A stretch of 64,000 bases of DNA from Gorsachius magnificus. Taxonomy: Eukaryota; Chordata; Aves; Pelecaniformes; Ardeidae. A program made the position numbers and the translations under genes. Below, in pieces: positions 1 through 12,454 of this stretch; position 1 is the stretch's first letter; every line of letters begins with the position of its first letter. The stretch is from assembly GCA_034008185.1 (NCBI GenBank), contig CM067082.1:4758984-4822983 (forward strand). Reading direction: 5' to 3'. The notes beneath the pieces were generated by a model, which was not told the DNA's origin, did no database searches, and saw only the letters and a program-made list of their open reading frames with translations.

Positions 1-1789
1 GCATTGCAGATGCTCAAGGGAGAGGACCCAAAAGTGAACGGGGAACTAAGTTATTTAAGAGGGTGGAGACACATTAAAGGGAGAGAGGGGAACTGGGTGC
101 TGTCTGCAGATACAGAACAGGAGAAAAGAGGGGAAGGGAAAGAACAGTTTAACCTAAGATACAACCTGGGGAAAAAGGCAAACACACACACATCACAGAC
201 AAACGTATGGTGGAGACTGAAAGAAGGTTCCTCACTCATGACTAGTTTACTACACACCCTTGAGTAGGGCTGGGAAGTTAACTGTTTTGTGGTTGAATTT
301 GACCAATTCAGGATCAGGCTCATGCCACGAGGGGGTTGGAGATAGCAAGGCACCGTGCTGATAACTCAGGAGCTTCCTTTCAGACCCAGCCTTGCTCTTT
401 GCAGGATGGTCCCAATCTATGTGTTGCCACACTTTTCTCAGGATAGGTTCCCATGCCTCAGTATCTTCTTTCATAAAAATAATAATGAATGTTAAATAGT
501 AGCATTTATTTTAAAATAAATAATAAAGAATAAAAGCGTAAGATACAGGACTGACTGACTCCTCAGTTGGGATGAACGGGGCAGTTCTGCTCCCTTCTGT
601 GGCCACATTATAGCAACGAAGGATTTGGTTCAGATAAAATTAATCACCAAAAAAGGACTCGATCTTCTTTTGGACTAGGAGTATCATTAGCTCGTTCCTT
701 ATTCTGCTCTTCCAAAATACTGCTGAACAAGAGAGGAAAAAGGATGAATCATTGCAAAACTGCAAATATTTGGCTGGTTTGACAGTAGTAAAAGCTATTC
801 TCCTATAGTAATCTCTTCCTCTGTGGGCTCACTTTGGTTTATTTTAGCTCATGAATGAACATATCAAGTATGTCTCTTGAAATTCAAGACAAATACTTTA
901 ATTTAGAGTGAAAAGGCAAAATAATGAAGGATTGTTGATCTACGTACCTAAAAATAAACATCACCAAGCCTGTATTTAAGGACGTCAAATATTCCACAGG
1001 TGACTTTCCAGGGATTTTAATACTTGGCACTACGGCTGCAGTGTAAGAAAGACAACGGAAGCCTAATGGACTCTAAACCAGTCCTCACTTATTGTGGTCA
1101 ATAGTCTAGTATTTGTATTATTTTTACTGAGGGGACATTGTTCAGTCTTAAAACTGACACTACTACTGCTATTGAATTTGTTCTTTTTAATTTTTGTTTC
1201 TTGCGGAGTACTTTTCAGGCAGAGACTGACTGAAATGGTGCAGGGACTGGATCCATCCACATAAAAACTAGGGCTGTGAACTTTCTCATAATTTCCGCTA
1301 CATATAAATAAAACCACTCCAACTCTTCACCAGCCCTAGAGAAAGGGTATTCTCTCCACTGCAGGGAAATTACAGATAAACTTGAATTCCAGAAGCTCTA
1401 TTGCCAAACTTCATGTAATATTTTATCTGAACTGAACATTTCTATCTTTCCCACATGAACAACACTGCTTTCAAACAGCTCAGTGGTTAAATCTGTCAGG
1501 TACCATATTAAAGCCTCGTAAGAAAGTAACTCTGTGCACAAAACATTGGAAGTTAGATTTTTTTTGTAATAAAGTACATTTAGAAAAAGTTAAATAATTG
1601 TTTTGAAACTTTCCAACTCATAAAGAGAAATCCAACTATAAGACTGAACACACGCATTTGAGATCAAAATAGCAACAACTGCAAAATTAATAACTAATTT
1701 TATTAAAAGATAAAGTTTTGTAAAAGAAGAGTACTAATTCATACCACAATCCAGGGGTACTTAAAAGACACTAGCATGCTGTGCTGCAT
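1..1789. other. Non-coding DNA, no gene recognised
   Basis: AT-rich sequence with no reading frame longer than about 100 codons, no recognisable protein motif and no repeat that I can name. The short frames on both strands have no domain content and look like chance. It is intergenic, or part of an intron of a gene outside the window. Confidence 0.6.
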
Positions 1790-2277
1790 GGGCCCCTCAC
1801 TACATGAAAGATGTTGCATTGCTGGAACATGTCCAGAGGAGAGCAACAAAGCTGGTGAGGGGTCTGGAGCACAAGGCTTATGAGAAGCGGCTGAGGGAAC
1901 TGGGGTTTTTTAGTCTGGAGAAGAGGAGGCTGAGGGGAGACCTCATCACCCTCTACAACTACCTGAAAAGAGCTGTAGTGAGGTGGGGGTCAGCCTCTTC
2001 TCCCCGGTAACGGACGATAGGATGAGGGGGAATGGTCTGAAGTTGCACCAGGGCAGGTTTAGGCTGGACATTAAGAAAAATTACTTCACAGAAAGGACTG
2101 TCAGCCATTGGAAGGGGCTGCCCAGGGAAGGGGTCAAGTCCCCATCCCTGGGGGTATTTAAAAGCTGGGCAGATGAGGTGCTTAGGGACATGGTTTAGTG
2201 GTGGGATGGCAGGGTTAGGTCAACAGTTGGACTTGATGACCTTAAAAGTCTCTTCCAACCTAAACAATTCTATGATT
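1790..2277 (+). repeat. CR1 LINE, 5'-truncated, sense, recent
   Basis: This is the 3' end of a chicken-repeat-1 non-LTR retrotransposon. The sequence translates in part as the C-terminal reverse-transcriptase tail typical of CR1 ([16 protein letters not shown], then [18 protein letters not shown], then QGRFRLDI). A frameshift lies near 1985, where the frame moves to the one starting at 1983. The copy ends in a 3' UTR with TTCCAACCTAAACAATTCTATGATT, the usual CR1 terminus (listed here as TTCCAACC ... ATTCTATGATT). It lacks the endonuclease and most of RT, so it is a dead 5'-truncated copy. It is closely related to the copy at 4782-5163. Confidence 0.9.
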
Positions 2278-4781
2278 ATGGCTAAAAAAGTTAGCTGCAA
2301 TTTGTCTTCAATGAAGATGTCAGAATTAATTTTAAAAATCCTTGTAAGGTTGGTCTCAGCTTTATAACGTGGCTCAGTAAAACTGTGCATGGCTTGGCAA
2401 AATGAAAATGGAACTGGAAGCTGGGCACTCTGAAGGGATTTTCACTAAGTTGCTTCTCTTTTTCTATCTAAAAATTTTGGAATTCTTTAGAAATCTATTT
2501 AGTGTATAATCAGCCATTTTAAAACATGCTAAATTCAAAACTTCTCTAAAATGTACTGTTGTTTTAATTTAGAGCTAATAATACAACAGTGAAATCCTAC
2601 TTTCTGCACTAGTTACATATACTCTTTACACTTACCACATGCATTTTTCCCTTCCCAGCAGCATACTATAATGATGTGCACATGCGTGTAAGAACATTAT
2701 TGCAATGTGCATATTATGTGTGTGCACAAACCATATTATATTATGGCAGCTGGTATAATTTGGTCCTTCACAAAGACAATTAATTGCTTTTCAATGTACT
2801 AGAAAGCTTTTAATTATTCTTGAACTCTCACTTCTGAAACATTATAAAGATTACCAGAGCCTGACACTCTTTAAAGTATACAGACAAGCATATAAAACTA
2901 AAGCCTACAAGAGGCCTCTCGCTATAGGAGGGGTAGGAGAGGTTTACGTGCCAAGTAGCCCAGATGCCAATATCTGGAGGAAACGCTGCAAACTCTTTGT
3001 TTGTCTACCCAGGCATTTCAACTGGTGGCTCTGCAGCTGCTTCAGAGTTTCCGCGCTAGTCACTGGAATACCTTGATATCCTCAAGGAGCCTTTTTTCCT
3101 TACTAAAACATAATAATGACAACATATAAATATTCCCAAAATATGTTTCCCAGAATACTTACATATGATTTTGATGTGAACTGAAGGAAAACAATATTCT
3201 TTGCAAATATTAAGACTTTCCCTGCACCTGGTTAGAAGCGATGAACTTTATTTCTATTCTTGACATCAACATCTGTGAGTTTCTTTTTTCAGACAAATTC
3301 CAGGGCTCCTCTCCTCACAGCAAAGGGACCAATACGTGCCTGCACAGATAAGAACTTGCTTTTTAAGCATGAAATCTCTCAAATATCTTAACAGTCTTTT
3401 TTTATTACATATTTATTACTTATTTTGGTTGCATTGATCTGATTTAAATCATAGTGAAAGACAGCACTGGGATAACTATCAAGAGCTTGAAAAATCTCTA
3501 CACTTGTTGCACCTGCTGGGTAAATAAACAAAGCAGCTCTGACCGTAACCAGCTTAACACAAACCGATTTTAAAAAAAAGGTCTGACGCAGGAGCTGGTC
3601 TAGCAACATCAAAACAAAACAGTAAGGAAATCTTTGCTTCTCCATTACGCACAACTGCAGTCCTTCACTGAAAACACAGGAGGTTTTTTTCTCTAAGATA
3701 CAGATAAGAGAGTTGGGAAAACAACAACTGTATGAAGAAAGAGAAAAAACCCTGGCTCACACACTTTGTCTTCAATATTCAGGCAGCTTCAATCTCTTTT
3801 CTGAAGCTCTCCTAATTGTACTTCCCAGTATCTTCCCATAGTTATCACATTGCTACGCCTATTTTACAGACTAGAACTGGAGGCATCAAGCCACTCAATG
3901 ACATTAAACCCTACATGAAGTTCACAGCAGAAATAACACTGCACTGCTGCTTCTAACTTGCAAACTCTTTGACAGTTAAATATCCTGTATATGTATTATG
4001 CGGGTAAGTAATACTCTTACAAAGTTAATATTGTGATGTGCAAAAAATATGCTTCTAAATAAATAATAAGAAATAATCCATGTCTGATTTACAAGGCTCT
4101 TTCCCTTCCTGCATACCAACTTTCTAGAGAGGCAGACATCCATAAGGAAGAAATGCCTGCCTCCTTTAGAAAGAGAAATCCACAATTTGGTACACTCCTC
4201 TCTTGCTGTTCCTGAAGCAGCCTTCATTAAATGAAATAATTCTGTTATAAAGGTAAACAGTCATACTTTTAAAACTGGTTCAATGAAAATTAAAAATATT
4301 ACAGTGGGGTTTTTTTTGGGGGGGGGGAAGTAACATTTTCAAGAACAAATTCTGATTAAAAGCTGTGTTATAGATGATTCAGCTGCTGTCAATTCAGTTT
4401 TCTATAGCTAACAGTGACTTTGATGCAAGAATGTTATGATTGACCCAAAGAACAAAAATCTTTGTGCAAATTGAAATGCATGTGGTTGCAACCTTTCTGT
4501 TACAGCAATTGTCTTCAGAATAAAGGAACCCAAGAGAAATATTTCTGGTTTTCAGTGCTTGCTACATCAAACTGAAATGGCAGACAACATGAGGACATAT
4601 AAGAAAACAATTGTGAAGGAATGTGGTCTGTTCTTCAGAGGTTATTGTAAAGTATGAACTCACTCCTGCACATGCCACAGTCAATTCATTTAGTCCTGCA
4701 AAGCAAAACACGCTGGTTTAAGTCAAACCACAGGTCTTCTCTCCTATGTTTTTTTTTTTGTGTGTGTGTGTGTGCAATATT
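2278..4781. other. Non-coding spacer between two CR1 copies
   Basis: AT-rich DNA with no gene-like frame. A TG dinucleotide run of about eight units lies at 4759-4774, directly before the next CR1. A G-rich run with eleven consecutive G or T/G bases lies near 4311-4327. A short minus-strand arrangement resembling an 18-bp exon (3163-3180) is noted among the rejected items. Confidence 0.55.
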
Positions 4782-5163
4782 CTGGGGTTGTTCATCCTGG
4801 AGAAGAGGAGGCTGAGGGGAGACCTTATCACCCTCTACAACTGCCTGAAAGGAGGCTGTAGCGAGGTGGGGGTCTGTCTCTTCTTCCTGATAACAGGCAA
4901 TAGTAAGAAGGGAAATGGCCTCAAGTTGCACCAGGGCAGGTTTAGATTGGACATTAGGAAAAATTTTTTCACCAAAATGGTTGTCAAGCACTGGAAGGGG
5001 CTGCCCAGGGAAGGGGTCAAGTCCCCATCCCTGGGGGTATTTAAAAGCCGGGCAGACGAGGTGCTTAGGGACATGGTTTAGTGGTGGGATGGCAGGGTTA
5101 GGTCAACAGTTGGACTTGATGATCTTAAAAGTCTCTTCCAACCTAAACAATTCTATGATTCTT
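4782..5163 (+). repeat. CR1 LINE, 5'-truncated, sense, recent
   Basis: A CR1 fragment in the same orientation and apparently the same subfamily as 1790-2277. Starting at the residues [18 protein letters not shown], it encodes the RT C-terminal tail through QGRFRLDI, then [19 protein letters not shown], in one open frame to 5081. It then runs into the 3' UTR and ends AACAATTCTATGATT. The 5' end abuts a TG microsatellite. Only the last part of RT is present, so the copy cannot move itself. Confidence 0.9.
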
Positions 5164-8100
5164 CCAACAAAGTAAATTAATTCAAGTGTGGTTATTGAGG
5201 TAGTCAGATACAAAGGCACTTCACAGAACACCTCCAAAACCCACAAAGTTGTGCCTATACTGAGAAAACCAGCAGGCAGAACTGTGTGTAACAGGGAACA
5301 GAAGACAATGCAGAAAATCTCTCTTATTCTATATTGCAAATGCATACACGCCAATGAATGTCAGCCAGTGTACCGAGGGATAAAGAACAGGATATTCACA
5401 AGTTCGAGTCCTGCAAAGAAAATATTTTCCAGTGCATCATTGCCTTCTAAACATATATGCTATGATAATTAGCTCCATATTTTATCCATTGCAGAGGCTG
5501 TCTTGAAAAAATCTGTGCAAGAGCAGTATCCTTTCTCTGCAGAATCCTAAATGAGAAAAAATGATCAATTTTTAATTAGGCAACTGAAGAGCAAGGACCT
5601 GAACTCAAGAAAATGACAATCCTCTTTTACTCCATTTTTATTCCAGCTTTCAAAGTAGTACAGGATGAACAAATTAGAAGAACGACAGAAGCCTTCTACC
5701 TCCTGGCTGACTTAAATTTATGAGGTGACTCATTCAGTGGTTCCCAAGTAATGACTTCATGTAGACAGCAGGGACTCTCTATGCAGCCATCGTAAAAGGA
5801 ATTCATACAGGTCAGCAATATCTTGCCTGTAACTTAAAGTAACTAGTTTTAACAAGAGGAAAATGTAACACAAAGGGGATTGCCTCTGAATGAGGAAGAC
5901 TCACCCCACCCCAGAAGTAAGTTCTAGAATGTGTCCTCTTCACCATGTCCCATAGTGCAACACAGCTATCAAAGCCAATGACACCTGGTCCAATGGAGCA
6001 ATTAGAGCCCCAATCTGTGACTCTTTTGTTAGAGAGGAGAGAAAAAGTAAATTTCTGGGGCCACAACTTTAGGGAAGATGAGGAGAACCCTATAACTCAG
6101 AGGAAAAGCATATGGAACAAGTACTAGTCTTGTATCCCACTCCTAAAATCCAAACCATAGCAGGTGATTCTGGGTCAGATTCCAAGGTTACTGATCACAC
6201 TGTCTCATCAGAGCTCCTTCTACCTAGAATTAAAAATTAGGCTGATAACAAATTTGTAGATACTACAGTTCAATAAACAGAGACTGGAAAATAACTATTA
6301 GAAGAATTGATATTCACATATATTAAAAATCGTTCACTGAATATGAGACTGGTCAGCAATGACCACAGAAAATAGCCCCCCTGCTTAATGTATTTGGTTC
6401 TGTGTTTGAAAATAAACCTACAGAAAATTATTCTCTGATGTCTAAAATGCCATTTAAAGTGGATGAAAGGATTGCAAAAAGGAGATTTTTTTTTTTTTTT
6501 GCTTAGATGTTGAAAAAAATGTGAAAGATGACAAATTTCCCAAATGTGGTCATTGTAACCTTTTAGACGATAGGTATTCAGAACATCAGTTAATCTTATC
6601 ATAAATCGATAAAGGTTAACACAGTCTTAAAATAAAATAAAGAAGTTAAAATATTCCTCACCAATCATCCCTGCCTTCCTTGATAGCTGGACTGATGTCC
6701 CATGGGCCCAGTGTCACTCTGTGGAGAGCAGGAGGATTAGATCTATACATTCACATCTGACTGCTATAAGTGTGTTGAAATTTGCATCAAGCACAAGAAC
6801 TCCTTTGATCAAAACATCGCATACAGTTTACACATCAAGGGGCTCTACAGAGAAAGTGTAAACTTACCAAAGCAGCTGAAGGGATTTTGGGGAGGGATTT
6901 GACAGAGAACAGAGTGATGACGCTACTGCCACGGTTCCTGCAAAAAGCTGACTTGATCTGATTAATTACAAAGAACCAGAAGTGCGTAAGGACAAAATAA
7001 AAAAAAAATAATTATTTTTTTCAATACCAGTTTGACTAAAGGAAAATGTAAGGATCGTGGATTGGCTCATATCTGGAAGAGATGAAAGGCTGTGTCTCTA
7101 CTGGGAAAGCCACCAAGTGCACTCCTGGAATGCAAGCGCTGCGGCTCCAACCCTGGCTGTCCCCCAAGCCAGCCCTGCTGATAGCACACACTCCTGAACA
7201 CCTTCCTTCTCTCTTGAGCCTTTCTGAGAAAAGGGTGCAGCACAGCCTGAGGCATCAAAATGGTAGAAAACTGCAGAAAGTAACTCAAAGAATTCAAGCA
7301 TTTCCAAATGTCCATAAGAACTCCATCCCTTTATGCTGCTTGCTCTCAACAGAATGAATATACTGTTTGGTTTGGCTCAGCTACAAGTTTGTCTGAGGTT
7401 TGGTTGGGGGGAAAAAAAAAAAGGAAAAAAAAAAAAAAAAGTTGATTTCTATCATGGAAGCCAAAATAAAACGAGAAGAAGAGAATCTTTGGCGGGAAGA
7501 ACAGCCCTTTAGGGCAGATCGTGACTTTTACTTCCCATGCCATCACAGTAGGGCTCCATCTGAGAGTCTCTCTTGTGCTTTCATACCAACTGGACACAGA
7601 ATGAACCTCTCCTCTTTCCTTTTAATTTCTGTTTCTTACTTGGAACCAGTCTAACTAAGCCAAGGTAGGACCTTTCCTTTCTTTCTAGAAATCAAAGCTA
7701 CCAGTCAGGACAAAGATTTTGTTTGATTTTTCTAGAAAAATAAACCTCTTGATCCTGTGCTTCCACCTAGTCACCACGCTGGAAGGCCGGGTACGGTGGC
7801 CTATGTTACTGTTAGGGTGGCAACGCTGCAAACACACATCAGAAAATGAAGAAGTGGTACTGGGAGGGCTCCCTTGCTGCCATGTTTGTTTTTAGCCAGT
7901 TATATCAAGAAAAAAAAAAAAAGCCTTGTTTTTGTTTTGGGTTTTTTTGTTTCCCACTGGGAAATCTAGGTTATTACTCTGCTTCTAATTAACACATTAA
8001 CATTTGCTTTGGAGGTTTTAGTTAATAACAGCAACTCATCAAGTGGGTCCCCCAGCTTCTAATTAGTTTTTTCCACACCAGATTTTCTACCTGAAATTTC

Positions 8101-10529
8101 CTTCCTGATCCTGTGTAATTTTGCCGATTTCCCTTGGAGCTTTTCTTAAGAATTTCTTTGTGTTTTGTTTAGGTTTTTTTTTTTATAATAAATAAAAACC
8201 CTCCACTGGTGACTTTCCATTCAGCTTCTACTCCAGACACTGCCCAGAAATGCTAATATAATGGTTTGCCTTTTTTTTTTTTTTTTTTAAATCCAGAGAG
8301 AAGCAAAGATGTACATATTAACATTATTAACATTTTGGTGCCTTTAATTGTTCAAGTCTGTACCTTCTAACCATGAGGCTGCACATACCATTGTGCCCCT
8401 AATTGCTGTAACACTCATCCTCCATCTGTGTGGCCTTATTCACTGTTAAATGTAGGACCTGATCCCTCAAGGTAAACCATGCCGCTGACCCAACTGACTA
8501 AATATGAGAAGTCCCACATGAGAAAAACTTGCAACATCAGGTTTGCAGCAGATTGTAACTGTAATAAGATGGGCATCGTCATTTTATTTCCATCTACGTG
8601 TAAAATAGATATTTACTATAGTTTTCCTTCACCAGTGTCAGAGTACTATGTAGACTCCATATATATGCAGTTGAAGACTACTTCATCTGAGGTTGATTTA
8701 AATGATTAAAAAAAAAAAATATTCCTCTTACGATGTGTGTACTTTTGCGAAATACTTCACATCTTGCCATTTTCTCCTTTTTTCCCATATCCCCCTCTAT
8801 TTCCTTGGCACAGCTTGAAATAGCCCTGCAGTTCAGAGCTACCTGTCTCTCATAAACCTGATCACTCTGGTTGCTGTAATGAATATTTACCATCCTGCAG
8901 AAAAGCTGAAGATGCCTGCCTGCAGCTGTGCTCCAAAACACCAGAAAGCACTAGTTCTCTTTAGAGCCATTACCCCCAGCTCCATCACTTAATAAAAGGA
9001 AAGACAATACATGCTACACTATAATGAAGTTTCCTACCTTTTTGTTTCTACCAACGCAGCACAAGTTTAATAACCACTGTAAATTAAATGAGATAATGGC
9101 ATGGACTGGACAAATAACAGTATTAGTATTAAACCAAATGTCTGAGGTCAATATTAATCATTCGATAACAAATTATAGGGGATTTTTTCCACCTACCACC
9201 CACCTCTGTGTAGACAGAGCAGGCAAGAAAATTATTTTACTTTTCTGCGCAAGTTCTCAAGAATCAGAAGAAAACAAGAATCTTAGAAGACAAAGGTGCA
9301 AGTCACAACTTATAAAAGTCAACCTATGTAAAGATTTATGCTAATTACCTAGGCTTTCCCGTAGTCAACTGAGAAAAATAGGGGTAATCAGAGCGCGATT
9401 CACTGTATTCTCAATAGGTAGGATGGATGAGCTTCTGCAAGTGCCTTCCTCATAGGCAATTAGTTTGGATGAGACCCTGAAGTTGGAGGGGAAAAAAAAC
9501 GGCACCTAGAGACAGACCAGAGATTTGAATCTGGATGCATTATAGTCCCTACAGAAGCCATGACTATCATCCTACTTGTGTCTCATGAGTTTCCACTGAA
9601 ACTATCATTTTAGGTAATCATGTAACTTTTCATTGGACATCAACACAGCTCCTCTCCCCCAGCTGAGAGCTTGAATCACCAGCCTTTATGGAACTTCCTC
9701 CACATTTGACTAAAAATTACGTTCTGTAACATGAGAAAGATTTCCCAGCAAGTGTTTTATCACAATCAGTGTATTGCTGAAGGCTTTGGTTTTTACAAGT
9801 GTTTTGTTGATGAAAGAAAGCAACAAGAAACCAACAAAAAAATTCTCACCAGGACCTGAAACAGAGTCTTTTCAGGAAGTGCTACAAACCACCTATTTGA
9901 TATATTATCTGGCGCTTGCCTTCATCCCATTAAAACCAATGGGAAAGCTTCCAAGGACTTCAGACAGCGTACTTCTTTTCCTTATGAAAAAGTGTAACTA
10001 TTAAGAGATTGAGCAGAAATATAAGAATCAGATTCACAGTCCTACCATTGCTCCGGCTTTACTCTGCCTCCTCCATAAATCACCCACATATCTCTTAATA
10101 GTTTTTCCACCTGTAAAATGCAGAGAATTGGTACATTGATGTTACCCAGAGAACCTGCAGAGGATAAAGTTATAAAAACACAGGACTAGTATTTATATAT
10201 TAAAGCAAGGACATTTGAAAAGATATCTAAATGAAGAATGTTTATTAAACCTGTATATAAAATCAGTAGGATGTACTACGCATGACAGAAAGTGGATATT
10301 GCTACTATTTTGTATGCGTAGGATATAGCCCTGGAGAGGAGCTATTTGCTTTTAGGCTTGTTCATCCAGTGAATAATGTGTGAATTTGGCAACTCAAATA
10401 CAGTCTCAGCTTTCCAGTGTAAAAAACATGGATAACTATCACCTTCCTAAGTTTGCTCAGAGGCTAGAGCACTTTGACATCTTCAGACGAAGGTTGAGAC
10501 AAAGGAGGAATTAGTAGTAATTGCGATCA
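5164..10529. other. Non-coding DNA with simple A/T runs
   Basis: No protein-coding gene recognised. Contents include A runs at 7409-7440 (after a G run), poly-T at 8271-8288, short A or T runs near 6486-6500, 7910-7922, 8171-8183 and 8709-8720. A minus-strand arrangement with an acceptor, a 70-bp open segment and a GTAAGT donor (6868-6937) is discussed as a weak exon candidate. Otherwise I see nothing. Confidence 0.5.
6868..6937 (-). other. Weak candidate exon (70 bp), minus strand
   Basis: On the minus strand a pyrimidine-rich stretch ending CTTTTTGCAG precedes 70 bases that end in TTTG followed by GTAAGTTT. One frame is open through all 70 bases. I do not recognise the encoded residues, and no neighbouring exon was found. 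An acceptor-donor pair this close can occur by chance in a window this size, so this is a lead and not an annotation of a gene. Confidence 0.18.
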
Positions 10530-11000
10530 AATTCTTGGAAGGGTCATCTAATGCAATTCCCTGCTATTGCTAACAACCATACCATAAAAAATTACAAAGC
10601 TCCATTTTCCCTTTAATTTTCCCTTTCCAGTATTTATACCACCCCTTCTCTGTGTATTAACCAGAAAATATAACACTCATGCATTTCCTTCAATTTTTAC
10701 TATCCCAGTCCTCAAGAGCAATTTTTCCTGTGTGTTACCGTGAACATCCTCTTTATTGATGTTTCCCAACTTTCTGTCATCAGTAATTTTAATTAGCACA
10801 TTTCTACCTTTTCTGGCAAGAGCATCAATAGTCATCCCAAGACCAATAATTATAAAAAAACTGAAATCATTCTTCCTTCCTTCCTTCCTTCCTGCATACT
10901 GGTCCAGCTTCAGTAGAAAGAGTAGAGCGTATTTGCTGTCCTGTCCAGCCTCCAGCCTGCCGGTTAAAGGACTCTCCCCAGAGACAGATTCAGGTATGAA
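10530..11000 (-). repeat. Degraded CR1-like LINE remnant, antisense
   Basis: The segment begins with a reversed CR1-type 3' tail (TTGGAAGGGTCATCTAATGC, cf. the usual GGAAGG...TCATCTAGTCCAA). Further along, near 10760-10835, there is a stretch resembling the reverse complement of CR1 RT sequence (TTCCCAACTTTCTGTCATCA, then TTAATTAGCACATTTCTACC). Divergence is high and no frame survives. A CTTC tetranucleotide run (about 10871-10893) interrupts it. The boundaries are approximate; an alignment to avian CR1 consensus sequences would settle it. Confidence 0.45.
10871..10893 (+). repeat. (TTCC)n microsatellite
   Basis: About five to six tandem TTCC units are visible by eye. Short simple repeat with no gene association. 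Confidence 0.85.
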
Positions 11001-11749
11001 CCCCTTGGGCTAAGGAAGTCACTGAGCCTCCCATTTTGTTAGCAACTACTCCAATGGCCAAGCATTTCTATAAAAGATGGATAGGAATGCTCTACTGCTG
11101 TTCAGAAAGAGAGTTTCTAGGACTTATTTTTATATGGTGTTCAGTGCATTTGTATTCTGTTCAGAGCTCACCTGATGGATTGGCTCCTGTAGGGGCTTGG
11201 GACATTTTAGGTGGGATTCACTTGAAAACCTGTATTTACAGCCTACATGTTTAGCATGTCTCCCTTCAGTTTCCTTGTGGTGCCTGAAAAACTAATAAAC
11301 ATAGGCAAGTTTAAGAGCGTGACTTGTCTTACCCTAACGTCAACTACCAATCACATCCCAAATGCCATTGATGGTACTAACTAGTTCTCCATCAACTACA
11401 AAGGCAGCCCAGCCCGCTAGCTCAGCTGCAGATAGGCTTAAACCAAAGCAAAATGCATCCTACCTCCAGTTTTCAGAGACATTGCCAACTTCCAGAGGTG
11501 GAGGTTTGGGATCTGCTCAAGCTCAGGCTGCCTGGGGCATGCAGAAGAGCAAAAAATGAGTTTGACTGCCACTAGAGGTAAGCGATGGATTAATAGGGAC
11601 TTTTAAAATTACTATTTCAAACTTAGATTATTAAATATACTCAACGGCTGACAAGCACGCAAACACTGTGGTCGTATGTAAGTAAATATGCATGTATTTC
11701 CTTGAAAAAGATTATCCCAGCCTTGTGAAACAAGAGAACAATTGTGCCA
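11001..11749. other. Non-coding flank of the CpG island
   Basis: Unique-looking sequence with composition rising gradually toward the CpG island. No splice-site pair or coding motif stands out. It would be the upstream flank of the plus-strand promoter. Confidence 0.45.
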
Positions 11750-11938
11750 ACCAGTGTCACCGTGGAAATGAAGCAAGGCCAGCGGTCCCAGAGAAGGCCA
11801 CAGAGCGAGTTTGTCTCAGGCGTTTTCGCGCCTCCAGGCAGCTGGGTCGCCCGGTCACAGACGAAGAGGGAGACACCGAGGACGCGAGCCCGGGCGCCGA
11901 GAGCCGCTTCTGAAAAGCGTTGAACTCCCCCTCCCGAG

Positions 11939-12190
11939 TTAAAACCCCCCTTCCCACCGGCCCTTCAGGATCCGCGCTGCCTCGGGGAAGGAGGGCGGGA
12001 AGAACCCCTGCGGCCGGCGAAGGGAAGGGATGCACCCCCCTCGCCGCGGCCGCCGGATTCGAGGGGCGGCGGGGACTAACGGGCCGCGCCCCGGGCCCGC
12101 CGCCGCGCCGCGCGGCGGGGCAGGCGGGGCGGCTCCCCCCCCCCCCCCGGGTTGAGGGGGGCCGACCCCCCCCCCATCCCCCGCAGCCAT
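11939..12190 (-). other. Possible divergent short frame in CpG island
   Basis: On the minus strand an ATG in reasonable context (AACATGGCTGCGG) opens an 83-codon frame rich in Gly, Pro, Ala and Arg. An N-terminus of the form MAAGDGGG is a common look for real vertebrate proteins whose start lies in a CpG island, but the same bases form the YY1-like element, and low-complexity frames of this kind are expected by chance in such DNA. No strong minus-strand donor was found nearby. Kept only as a possibility. Confidence 0.15.
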
Positions 12191-12193
12191 GTT

Positions 12194-12454
12194 AGTGTGG
12201 GGAGCGAGCCGGGCGGGGAGGGAGGGAGAGGGCAGCCGCGCATCCCAGGTGGGAGGGCGGGGGAGCGGCCTGGAGTGGCCGGGGCGGGCGGGAGGCAGGC
12301 AGCTGCCCGCGCCGCCGCGCAGACCCACCTAGGCGGGGCGGCAGGGGGCGGGCGGGGCGGCCTCAGCAGCCGGGACAACTCCGCTGCTTGTTTTCCCCTC
12401 GTCCCAGCTCGCCTCGGCCCCTCCGCCCCGCCGGAGGCGGCTGCCCGCAGCGCG
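12194..12454 (+). other. Probable untranslated first exon (start uncertain)
   Basis: The sequence GCAGCGCG at 12447-12454 is followed directly by GTGAGTGC, a strong 5' splice site in the heart of the CpG island. The exon would be GC-rich and contains no convincing start codon context, so it is probably 5' UTR. Its 5' limit cannot be fixed from sequence: the start given is only the position after the YY1-like element. Further possible donors lie at 12905 (GGCAG before GTACGG) and 13357 (CCTGG before GTAAGAG), so alternative first exons are possible. Confidence 0.5.

Noticed and set aside
3163..3180. Minus-strand 18-base microexon-like arrangement with GTAAGTAT donor
   Set aside because: Acceptor and donor are good, but 18 bases with no neighbouring exon on that strand is most simply chance.
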